Of a DNA stretch of 64,000 bases, positions 9,961-20,900 are shown one piece after another. The stretch is from Bedellia somnulentella. Its lineage: Eukaryota; Arthropoda; Insecta; Lepidoptera; Bedelliidae. A program made the position numbers and the translations under genes. Position 1 is the stretch's first letter. Each line of letters opens with the position of its first letter. The stretch covers positions 3,906,001-3,970,000 of the forward strand of contig OY755188.1 in NCBI GenBank assembly GCA_963576735.1, written 5' to 3'. The notes under the pieces are model-generated. The model did no database searches and was not told the origin of the DNA. It saw only the letters and a list, made by a program, of their open reading frames with translations.

Positions 9961-12080
9961 CTCAAAAAAGTGGCAGAGGAACTTTTTCTCCTGCATATCA
10001 TGTAATAATTTGGCACTTGGGGTTCAAATAACGTTGATATTGCATGTCAATGTCGTGCTATCGAACATAATTATTGATTTTTTGACAGACACCATTGCAA
10101 GGCTAAGTATGATTCTAGTATTTAGTTCATTTTTTAGTTTGTCCCAACAGTTTTTGTGAAATGTAAAATAAGAACAACTTAGTTATTTAAAACACGGCAT
10201 TCTCAAAAATTGTATTTAAAAAATGCTAAAACCAGCGGTAAGCGCTCAAATATGTTGAAGAAACAAAACGCAAAATCTGGCACATAGGTAACGAGCAAAA
10301 TTGGAAGCTTTTGACGAGGAAGAATAAAATGAATGAAATTGTATTTGTTTGAAGTATAAAATGTATGATGGTGAACTCCTATTTTCTAGCAGTTTGGATG
10401 GAAAGAATATACGTTTATTTAAAGAAAAAGTGCGAATATATAAATATTGAAACCTTGAGAAGTTTGTCAGGAACGTAAAATAATGTAATCGTTTGTCTTT
10501 ACCAAATTTGATGGGAAAAAATAGACCTTATTTGACATTCGTTTTGGGGGGTCATTTGCACCATCTCAAATCCTTAATCAGACCTACATCTCTATGTCTC
10601 TAATTAAGATTTCTCTTGCAAAGAAAAAGCATGTTGAGTAAACTAATAACATATATATATTTACGGTAATTTATGACGATGAAATATTTCTGTCCTGTCA
10701 ATGCAAAAAGTCAGTCTTCCTAAACAGGAGTCGCGAGATATTGAGAACTATAAGCTATAGTAGATAGTATTCATATGTTGGCCAACCCTTGTGAAAAAAC
10801 AGCGTAAATGATAGTTCAATGCCTCGATTAGTTTATTTAAGTGAGATTAATTTTATTAAATACAAAAAGATATACTATGTGAGTAATAAACCCATTTCCC
10901 GAAGGGTATTTTCCTAGGGAACCTTTTATTTGAACATATTTTATCGTGAATTTCACTGTTTTCATTCTATCATCTTATTTTAACTACACAAAATCAAAAC
11001 AACAGCTAAGCTAACCCCTTGAGACTTTAATACAATTTCTATTGTCTTGTATAAATCGTACAAAAGTAGCCAGTTACTTAGAAAATGAAACAAACCACAG
11101 TGCTGTATAAATTAAACGAAGACATTTATAAATTTATCATCCCCCGAGTGTTATACTCACAATGTACCGCGACTAATCTTAGCCTGTTGTCACCTACTTG
11201 TAACAAAATTACTGCATAGCAGAAACACGAATCAAAGACTACGACATATTTCAGAAAGTCCAGTAAAAATTAATTATATTAGTCTACCACAATACAAATA
11301 ACACTAAAAGTTTTACACTAAAAATTTTTACTTTTTTGTTGTAAAAGACAGAAATATTAGTGACTAGGTGTAGTCTTGTAACTAAAATATACGACGATTT
11401 GAAATATCATGTTAAATTCAAGTACACATTTTTTTGGTTGTGCTTAAAAGATTGTCATCAAAAATTTTGCATTTTTCTCGTGTTTACCGATAAAATACCA
11501 ATAAAAAGGCTAGTAATTTTGTTATTAAAAGGGACCATCTGTTTATAACGCAGTCTTTGCCAAAATTAAACTCGCAACTAGCAGTGTCTGGATCAGCCTA
11601 ATTAAGTGTCTGCAGTTAATGTCCGCTGGATTTATGTCCAGTGAGGAGGCCACAGTCATAATCCCCGGAAACTCATGACACATAACTACTACTGATGAGT
11701 TAGTTGTAATGAGAAAAGTTTGATTGAGTTCATCTATTGCTAGGCAAGATTCATCCATGTATTGGGAAGTCTGAGCGCCCGATGGAAATTCAAATTAGAC
11801 TTGGAATCTTTGTTTGCTATTATTCAAATAGGATATTCGAAGATATAGAGTTGGGTTTCAATACAATTGCTTACTCGTATTTGTTTAGTAACATTGAAAG
11901 ATAGTATGTTTGTATTATCTACTTGTTTCTATTTGCTGTGTACGTGAGATCGAAAATAATATTGGCCTATTCTCGCTGCGATTGAAGGATCTAAAGCGTT
12001 TTACCTCCAAACTGGTTGTTCGCCCCTGGCAGCAGCCATTTTACACTTTGAATGGCAGTTTTAATTGTTATTAATGCATA
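9961..12080. other. no gene seen
   Basis: About 2.1 kb of AT-rich DNA. I see no exon with splice sites, no family motif and no clear repeat. Confidence 0.45.
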
Positions 12081-12082
12081 AT

Positions 12083-12325
12083 TTAAATCTTTTTATTCAT
12101 GAAAACCTCATGTGGGAATTATTTCTAATAAATAAAGGAAAGAAAAATTTCGACACAGGCGGGATTTACGGGTAGTGTTTGCGTTTCCTACCTCCGAATT
12201 TTTTTACTAATTCGGAAGGCCACTTGTCTATCTTTTCAGATAGAATGCAAATGTTGAAAACGCCTAACTATCACATTATATATCTTTTTGTTCATGAAAA
12301 CCTCATGTGGGGATTATTGATATTG
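12083..12325. repeat. direct repeat pair, about 37 bp
   Basis: The block TTCATGAAAACCTCATGTGG occurs near 12098 and again near 12290, each followed by GATTATT/AATTATT. The spacing is about 190 bp. Origin unknown; it may be part of an old dispersed repeat. Confidence 0.6.
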
Positions 12326-12329
12326 TTAT

Positions 12330-13340
12330 TAATGCACTCCAAATATGTGAAAATTTATTTTAGGATGATAAATGTTACAAATGTTTCCAATAACCCATTG
12401 AATACAATAATTGCTCAGTTGATAACAAGAACCACCAAATTGAACTATTTACTCAGTAACTAAACATTTTGTTAGTGAATTTGGATCACAGTCTAGAACT
12501 TTTATAATTTTATGTGATAATGATATGATAATAATTTTATGACATTAGAAAAAGTTGTGTGCTGACGCTGGTGTAATGCATTCTCGCTTGCGAAACGTGA
12601 CAATGTTCCATACGAGCAGCTGGAATTCACCGATTTATACGACGTAATCACCCAAAAAAAAATATTTTATTATATTTTAATAGAAAATAAAGCTTGTAAA
12701 ATACTGTCTGGATATAGTACTTATAATTAATATTTGCATATCCGGCAGTATATAAAATTGAATAATGCTCGTCAAGAACAAAAATAAAAAAATACCAGAA
12801 TAATAAATAAAACAGCAAGATAATTTAACTATTTACACAACGCTCCATGCATAAAACAATTTTCCGCAATACTGATTGGATTGCGCAGTTAAAGGGTCGG
12901 CTCTCGGCTATATTTAAACTAGAAAACTACCCCGGATTCAATTGGCTATTATTAAAATTACAAAAAATAACCTAATCAGGCTAGTAACGTGCCAATAAAC
13001 TCATAAGTGAATAGGAGCAGACAAATATTTTTTTGTATACGTATCCTGTACATACGTTGTTTGAGACATACATACTTGCATACATTGTAAAAAGATTCGA
13101 TCGAAGATTTGTACTATTATTATTAAGTGGAAACCTGCGTTCCGCGTACTTTTGTAGATTGTTATTAATATTCTCAAAATCAGTTCAACTTATCAAAAGA
13201 AAATATGTATGTAAAATTTTGTTAAACATGGTAGACATTTATGGACTATGTATAAGTTAAGTTTCGTAATAATTTACTTATCGGACCTTGGTAAATACCC
13301 ATTATTAGAAACAATCTCTTATCTAACAAACCGGACACTT
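12330..13340. other. no gene seen
   Basis: AT-rich, no supported coding sequence. Confidence 0.45.
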
Positions 13341-13347
13341 TTTTCGT

Positions 13348-13438
13348 AGTCCGTTCTGTTCGACAGCGTAGGCGAACAGAGCGGACTTTTTTTATCCGTT
13401 CTGTCATACCAGTATAACAAACGGTATGACAGAATGGA
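13348..13438. repeat. two consecutive hairpins
   Basis: Hairpin 1 pairs AGTCCGTTCTGTTCG (13348-13362) with 13373-13387, one mismatch, 10-nt loop. Hairpin 2 pairs CCGTTCTGTCATACC (13396-13410) with 13423-13437, one mismatch, 12-nt loop. Both left arms share CCGTTCTGT. Possibly a small MITE. Confidence 0.75.
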
Positions 13439-13897
13439 CTAGATGTAAAATTTAACTTGCATAGCTGAACTTCAGGAGTTAAGCTCAGACAATTTTCAAA
13501 AGGGCTAAGTAGTGATACAATACGTCGTTTTTACTGTAAGGTTAGTTGCAGATACCTTTGATATTTACAAGTACAACATCACCTTCGTGCGTGTATCTAT
13601 TATAATATATAATTGAAGTATAGTAACAGCATGACTAATGTCAATGACCAGTAGAACTATCAAATTTTATTCAAGGGCGTATATTCAACCCATTTCAAGC
13701 CAAAAATAAACTTATTAGGCACTGGACAATGTTTAATCAAAATCTAATTTCAAAACAAGGTTAATTTTACACTATTCGACAGTCTAGACAAGTGCTATTG
13801 TTTTTATCGTTTCAATGACCCCAGCGTTGATGATGAGTACACGGAACTCGAAAAAGCAATGACAAAAAAAAAGTTGTAAAAAAAAAACTGTGTAGAA

Positions 13898-14102
13898 GCG
13901 GTTACATGTCACTACCCCTTTCTACCCAAGGGTGTCGTAAGAGGCGACTGAAGGTATGGGGTTTTTAAAGGGGTTTTCGGGCGATGCGATTGGAAATCCA
14001 TCACCAACTTCCAAATGTGGCTGAGGAGTTTCCAGCTCCGAAGCTCTGACTACCCTTTATGGGATTTAGGCCCATGAGTATATATGTATGTATGTATGTA
14101 AA
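13898..14102 (+). mobile_element. S1 SINE with shortened middle
   Basis: Has the CTACCC(A)AGGGTGTCGTAAGAGG subfamily head and ends in ATGAGTATATATG plus TATG repeats. It lacks part of the central block. Confidence 0.8.
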
Positions 14103-14271
14103 AGAAAAAGTGAAATTGAAAAGTTGATTCAAAACTAGTTTTAAAACCGCGACTACGATCGCGTAGAGTTTCTCTTCTACTAGTACCACGAGTACAACTA
14201 GATGCGTTAGATAAGTTGCTACAATATCATTTCTCATGCTGCCATTGCGCTGAGTTCAACCAGATACGCTA

Positions 14272-15630
14272 ATGGAATTAATGAGATTATACGATGGGTT
14301 ATTGCCAATATCAAAATATCTGGTATCCTTGATCCGTCAGTATTGCTGCGCGATGAGAGTAAAACTTCTGTCTAAACTTCTTTGGCTACTGATGCCCGGA
14401 GTCTCAAGAAGTGCAAGTGCAGTAATTTTGATAAAGATCATATTTTTACATTTTTTAAAGAAAGTATCTGGAATTAATATAGTCATGTTTGCTGATGACA
14501 CAACCTCGATCATTACAGCTGACAATATATCTGCACTGGAAACTAAGGCAAATGTTGCACTATTTGAGTTCAATTGCTGGTTTCAGTATAATAATCTTAC
14601 TCTTAATTTAACAAAAACTTACGCAATGTTTTTTAAAACTACAGCAAGAAATACAGAAAGTGTAGAATTATCTTTAAATAAGGCTAGGATAGAGATGGTC
14701 AATTCTGTAAAATTTCTGGGGGTTTATATTAATTCAAATTTAAACTGGAAAGCTGAACTTACGGCGGTAGAAAATGCACTCAGTTCAGCATGCTATGCTC
14801 TGCGAACTCTCAGAGACAGCATTGATGTAAAATATTAAAAAAAAAAAGATTTATTTTTCATTAGTTGAATCCAAACTTAGATACAGTATTAAGTATTAGG
14901 GTAACAGTTTTAGGTACAATATTCAGAAAGCATTCATACTACAGAAAAGGGCCGCACAAATTATATTACGATTAAAACAAATAGAATCCTGCAAGGAGTA
15001 TTTTATGAAATTAAATATTTTAACAGTGGCCGCACTCTACGTATTTGTTCTTCTTACAAGTTTTAGAGAAAAATTAGGTGCTATTGAAACAGAGGAGCAA
15101 AAAATGTGTAGAGAGTCACGCAGGAGAAAAGAATTTCGTCTTGACAGTGTAGGTATTCCCCATCTTAAAGTAGTTGAACATGCTCCTAGATTCCAGACGG
15201 TAAATATTTGAAATAAGATTAATTCAATGTCCGAAATCATTCAAATCCAAATTAAAACCATATTTAATTAATAAATGTGTATACGATTTGAAAGAGCTAG
15301 ATCAGCCATAATTTAATAATGATTGTGATCAATGTTGTGATAGGAATATTAATTAATTTTAGCTAGATTTGTATTATATTGCCTCATTTTTTTATATTTG
15401 CATTTGACATGTTTTTATTTCAATTTGACTTTTTTATAATTTTTTTTGACATGTTATTTGTATCAATATATTCTTTTACAATCCTTACTCAATTTTATAT
15501 TTATATTATCTTATAAATTGTAATAGACATTGTTAATATTTTTTAGTTTTTAAGTTAATGTTAAGTTAGTTTTAAAATTCAAATACGATGTAATATTGTT
15601 AAAATGAATAAATGAAATGAAAATATTTTT
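14272..15630 (+). mobile_element. jockey-like LINE, decayed 3' half
   Basis: Encodes the RT catalytic region (NIVMFADDTTSIITADN, with the ADD triad) and the following palm/thumb part (NNLTLNLTKTYAMFF, VKFLGVYINSNLNWK). A stop near 14836 interrupts it, after which the same frame family resumes (ESKLRYSIKY, ILQKRAAQIILRLKQ, LNILTVAALY) to about 15211. The 3' UTR ends around 15630 in ATGAATAAATGAAATG, an A-rich short-repeat tail. It resembles the fragment at 1-580 in motif order. Non-functional. Confidence 0.8.
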
Positions 15631-15639
15631 ACTTCTGTC

Positions 15640-15792
15640 GTCCATTAAGGACAAGGGGTATTTTAAGTGGTTTTTCTACTTTATTTCTACCATAAATTCC
15701 CCTATCAACTTCGAAATGTGGCTGAGGAGTTTTTAGCTCTGAAGTTCTGGCTACCCATTTTTGGGATTTATGACCGTAAGTATATGTATGTT
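15640..15792 (+). mobile_element. S1 SINE, 3' part
   Basis: Carries the S1 block GTGGCTGAGGAGTTTTTAGC and tail ATTTATGACCGTAAG. The head is missing. Confidence 0.7.
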
Positions 15793-15794
15793 TC

Positions 15795-16285
15795 ATCGTG
15801 TGTGTGTCACAAGTGCGTGTCGAATTTTTAAGAATTTATATAGTAGTATTTTGATTAACGTAGTAGTTTGGCCACACATAATGGCAATGCCACATGCCTA
15901 CTTGCAACTTTGCTCTTAAAAGGCATGATTTGCGTAATTTTTTATATAGAATAGTTTCATTAATTGTCTTAAAAAAAATAAATATTAGAAATTTCTTGTA
16001 AAGAAATGTTTATTTATCAACAAGCATATTGTTAATTCAAAACTATGCAAGTAATAATAAGAAAGGTAGTGAAAGACAAATGGCGTATACTTAGTCAAAT
16101 TCATGTAACTCCCCGTTAAAGTATTCAATAAAATGATAGAATTGCCCTTCCAAAGGCGACCCTAAAATTTGAAATTTTAATTAGTGTGGATTTCACGAAA
16201 GTACTTTCCTATTGTTCTGCTATGATATGCTGAATAGTTGTTTTTAAAAGTATTTTTTTTGTCGAAATGTTTTAATGTGTTAAGG
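15795..16285. other. no gene seen
   Basis: AT-rich, no supported feature. Confidence 0.4.
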
Positions 16286-16289
16286 CGAA

Positions 16290-17185
16290 GTTTATTTATT
16301 GTAATTTCTTCGGAAGATTGACTCTAATACTTATAACGTTATTATAATGAAGTCCCCAGTTTTTTCCAAGTATTCTGTTGCATAGCATAGCGCTGGCTTT
16401 TTTAATTATGTTATCTGGGAGAGGTTTCCATCTAAGTTTATCATCTAGGGTTATTCCTAGATATTTAACTGTTTTTGAGAGAATGAGTGAATTACGACGT
16501 GACTTACCAGGTTTGGGTATAAAAGTTAATTTAACTTCACGTAGCATGCTATCGGTACATATCTGTATGCGATGCATGATTGGTAGATTTTGACCAGCCA
16601 GGGTGACAGGATGTCTCTTGCCCACTGAAGTAAAACAGGAAAGAGCCCATCTAGGCCTGGTGATTTTAATGGTTGAAAAACTTTATAACCTATTCAATTT
16701 GGTCATGAGAGACAAGCTCTTATGAGAAAAGCCAGTCCGTTTTATCGGGGTCGGTGTTCTGCTCCTCCTTCCAGTTTGTATTATCTGTGTGATGGCAGTC
16801 TAGAAGCAGTTTTTGTGTTTCTGTATCTGTCGTGGTATATGCGTTATCAGGTTTTTTAAGCGGGCCTACAGTGGGGTTACTATTAGTGGACAGAATTTCC
16901 CGTACCCTCGCCGCTTTATTCTTCGATTCTATTGATCCACAAAATTTTACCTGGCATTGTTGGTTGTTTACGGTTACTTTCAATTTGTGTTGGGCCATCC
17001 TCGTTTTCATTGATGAGTGTGTTAAGTTATTCTTTAAAACACATCTATATGAGAGTACGTTTGAGTACATCCGCCGGTGGTCGGTGCAACTCAGTTCTTT
17101 TGAAACATGCCAATTTGAGACTAAAAGTGAGGCCCCAGTACTTACCAAAGTGTTATCGACTATAGTTGGGCCTCCGGATGTGACG
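16290..17185 (-). mobile_element. jockey-like LINE remnant with internal deletion
   Basis: On the minus strand, the 5' part encodes the C-terminal end of an AP endonuclease (LVSNWHVSKELSCTDHRRM, where the SDHR-type box holds the catalytic His) and the EN-RT linker. A second frame downstream encodes a piece after the RT core (KTVKYLGITLDDKLRWKP). The RT catalytic core between them is missing, so the copy is dead. Confidence 0.75.
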
Positions 17186-17264
17186 TTAAGTTAAGTGATG
17201 TTAGGGTTAGTAATGAATAAATAGGTTGATAAATCCTTTCTAGATTGATCTTTTAGATAGTTAG

Positions 17265-17322
17265 CCATTTTTCGGTTTTTTAGTGTTTTGTTTTCTTAAC
17301 TCCAAAGTCGGTTTTCTTTTTG
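17265..17322. repeat. fragment resembling the TTAA-flanked MITE arm
   Basis: Contains AAAGTCGGTTTTCTTTTTG, nearly the terminal 19 bp of the element at 6445-7024, preceded by TTTTCGGTTTTTTAGTG. Only one arm is visible. Confidence 0.55.
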
Positions 17323-17400
17323 TGTGTGCAGCTGGCTCCTAGTGATTTTAAAACGTCTCATGACAAAAAATAATATAAATAAATATAGACCTAAAGAAGA

Positions 17401-17530
17401 TAGAAATTGTATAATGGGATACTAACCCAAAGATATATTTATATTTTATGCTTCTTACATAAATATTGCTCTCAGCAAGGATCATACCCGCAAATTCCGG
17501 ACCAAGAAATTTCGGCCACCGATATTATTT
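17401..17530 (-). mobile_element. S3 tRNA-derived SINE, diverged
   Basis: Minus-strand copy sharing with 41440-41632 the tail GTTAGTATCCCATTA and a degenerate tRNA-like head (GATCATACCCGCAAATTCCGG). Confidence 0.55.
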
Positions 17531-17692
17531 TAAAAGTGATAAGAAAAGTAAAAAATATTTCATCAATGAGTTTGAAAAACAACACACGTAAAAATTACTA
17601 ATACATCAAAAACACTCGCCTTAATTAAACTGTTTTCGAACAATGAATTCACTTAAATTATTCCAATGTTGTGTTTTAAAACTACTTACTCG

Positions 17693-17700
17693 TATAAATA
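17693..17700 (+). promoter_or_regulatory. candidate TATA box of the FAS paralogue
   Basis: TATAAATA lies 74 nt upstream of the start codon at 17774, giving a predicted start site near 17722-17730 and a 5' leader of about 50 nt. No strong initiator is seen. A further untranslated exon upstream cannot be excluded. Confidence 0.4.
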
Positions 17701-17773
17701 GATTTGACTAACTGATCCATCCTATTAGACCGTTGTAAGTTGTGGTTCGTACAGTTGAGTGGAAATTATTATC

Positions 17774-17932
17774 ATGACTCCGACACCCCAAGAGCCTGTT
17801 TTAGAAGAATGTGGAGAACCAAAATCCATACCCAAGCCAATGTCTGGCGAAGAAGTGGTTATAAGTGGGATGTCTGGAATATTTCCGAACTCTGATAACG
17901 TTCAGAGTTTTATGGAGAATTTGTTCAATAAG
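17774..17932 (+). CDS. FAS paralogue exon 1 (residues 1-53)
   Basis: Starts at the ATG of [12 protein letters not shown]; the in-frame GTG at 17759 is not needed. A proline-rich leader of about 25 residues is followed by the KS opening strand [15 protein letters not shown]. Ends AAG|GTAGGT, phase 0. Confidence 0.88.
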
Positions 17933-20900
17933 GTAGGTTTGTAAAAATAATATTATCTAGAATTTCGGGCAAGATAATTCTAAGATGCGTTTTTATTATA
18001 TTTCGTTGTGTCAACCATGAATATAAATTATGGATACTATTGAAACAAACCAAGGTAAACAAAGAAAAAGCATCAGAACCCAAATAAAACATTAATCGAC
18101 TGAAATTGAAGTTACGCAGGGCGATAAAATTATATTTTTATAGTAACCAGTTGTCAATATTCAAACAGCCAGTAATTTCCCAGGATTCTTTGCATTAATT
18201 TCGATAATTTACTATTTATTGGCAGTCTTTACGTTATTGGCTAGAAACCAATGGAAAGACGTATTTAATGAAATTTACATCATCATTCAAGTAAGTAGCT
18301 TTATGCGTAATAAGCCGTGACACTGTTCAAATCCCAAATCGGGCCTGCTCTAATTTTTCTTTTCAAAAGACAATTGTGTGGTTAAATTATTATGGTTATT
18401 AACGGTGAGGGAAAAGATTGCAAATAAACACACATAGCTAAGTTGTACTAAGTAAAAAGAAAATGTATTCGTACAAAACGGCGATAGGCCTACCCCCTAT
18501 CACGTGAGTCCAAGCAAAACTTTGGTACTCTGAACACCAGTTGATAATGTCACGAGATGTTCAAAAGCAATCATACCTCAGCGAAACCCTTTGGGGATAA
18601 ACGGCGTGAACATTTTAGAGAGAGTGCTTAATCATTATTAAAGAGAAAAAAATGGGAAATAATACGGACTCAAAACTAAACAATTCAAACTAATTAAAAA
18701 GAGACATTTTTTCGTTTAATAACTAACAATCTGAAAATAGACGAAAATACCGTTTTTTTTTTAGTATAGCCTAATATATCTATGATGATTTCTATAATAA
18801 AATTGAGTTTACAAATATAAAACAAACATAATTATACTCACGGTAGCCTATGGAATTAGAAATGCCTCAGCCACTTTTGGAAATGTGAGTGGGCAAAAGA
18901 TGGTAAAAATAAAGGTTGTTGGTGATGGGTCTCCCACCGCATTGCCCAAGATTCCCTTAAAAACCCCCAATACCGTTAGTCGCCTCTTACGTACACCCAC
19001 CGGAAGAAATGGGGTAGTGCTATTCTAAGCCGACACTACACAGCAAATAAAACAGCACTTTTAATAATCAAATGCTAACACCCCTGAATTAAATACTCTA
19101 GCTAAAAAAAATCCTCTGACACTAATTTACATTAACAATACACACCGAACTTATTAGTCAATGTCTGGATCACTTAATTTAATCGTTTTACATGTACAAA
19201 AAAGATAAGATAGAATACATACGATTAAATAAATGTATATACTGACGGCTGCAAATCTTACGGATCTTATAAGGAGTAGGCTGAGCTTCAGAGTTAGTTG
19301 TTCTTCAGCTAAAATAAATATTTTTGGTGATGAAAAAAGATTCAATTCACAGCTAGATATAATGCTACGTGTCATTTTGTTACGGTCACAAAACAGTTTT
19401 AAAATTAACATGGCTACAATAACTATGGGAGTAAAGTTTTGAAACAACTTCGAATATCATGATATTCTATAATTTGGTGTACAAAGGGTCACTTACCACA
19501 CCACACAAATTGATCAATGCAACAACTGATAGGGTGAAATTGAGAAGCCAACCTTGGGCGATATATTGATATGTTTGAATGATATTATTGACGCTTTCAG
19601 TCGATTATACATCGGTCGATGTGGTTTCAGCGTAATTAGTAACTGCATCACATACAAATCATCTTTACATCATAAACCTATTATGTCCTTATTACCAGAC
19701 TATACGATTTTGGTATGTTTTAAATAGCCATGAATGAGGCTGTAATGAATGGGATGAGAATGGGGTGTAGTAGGGTGCTTGATAGGTTTGCCAGCTGGCC
19801 CTGTAACTTATAGAGAGGCAAATCGTACTGACAGGCAGTCTACAAACTCTCACCGGTGGCTCCAAGTAGTTGTTGTGCACACAACGGCCAAACCCCGGTA
19901 AACCACGTCGGCTCGTGGGCTAAACCCGGTGAGAGGCCCTGTTTGCGTTAGCAGACAGGGTTATCGAGCGGATACCTCCCGCAACGTGCATAAGTCTAAC
20001 TCGGCGGTGAAGGCAGCTCATGCTGATAAGCTTCGAATCCTGGCGGATCCGGCGAGCTAGCAAGGCAATGTCGATGGCCTAGGGCGGTAGTTGAGGTAGA
20101 GTATTGATTTCCGGCCAGAGACTGCATCTGAACCTCCCGCCAGTCGTAGCGGACTCCGTTCCACTGGGTTACGGGAGATAAGGACGAGAGAGGGCATGGC
20201 GCGACCGCTTATGCACTAAAACATTCTCCTGCGTAAATGACTGTTTCAGATATTGGACTCCGATGACGTAAAGTCCCGTGGCGATGGGCCGAAGTAGAAA
20301 GGTTTTGTTTGATGCAGACCGGGCTTTGTCTGAGGCCTGCACACGGGCGGCTCTGGGGGTATTCCTAGAATGCCGTGGTCGTTTTCACTCTGCATTAGGG
20401 GTGACAGAGAGGATTCGGCAGCACCTGGAGTGACAGAGCAGCCCTATTTAGGGATTGCACTGCTCTCCATGCTCAGCCATGGAGGGGGCTAGAAAAGGTG
20501 CCCTAAAAATTACTCGCCCCAACCTATAGGGATGGTAGTAACCGCGGCTGCCTCCGCATCCTTTAATTCGTGGTCGAAATAACAGTAAAAGTAATCTAAA
20601 AACACCAAGAAAACTGGATATGACTTTTGGCGCATGGAATGTAAGAACACTCCTTGATCGAGAAGCTAACGCCTGTCCTGAACGGAAGACCGTGGATGTA
20701 GCTGCTATCAGTGAAACACATCTCGCTGATGAAGGGGAGCTGGTGGAACACGGTGGTGGATATACTTTCTTTTGGAAAGGTCTTGCTTCCTCCGAACGCC
20801 GACGATCAGGTGTGGGCTTTGCGATCAAGAATCAGCTTGTGAACCAGCTGAAAGAGTGCCCGGTGCACATCTCAGACCGAATTACAACCTTGCGTCTTCA

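Noticed and set aside
20448..20828. 126-codon minus-strand ORF
   Set aside because: Antisense of the LINE 5' UTR and endonuclease start, arising from GC-rich composition.
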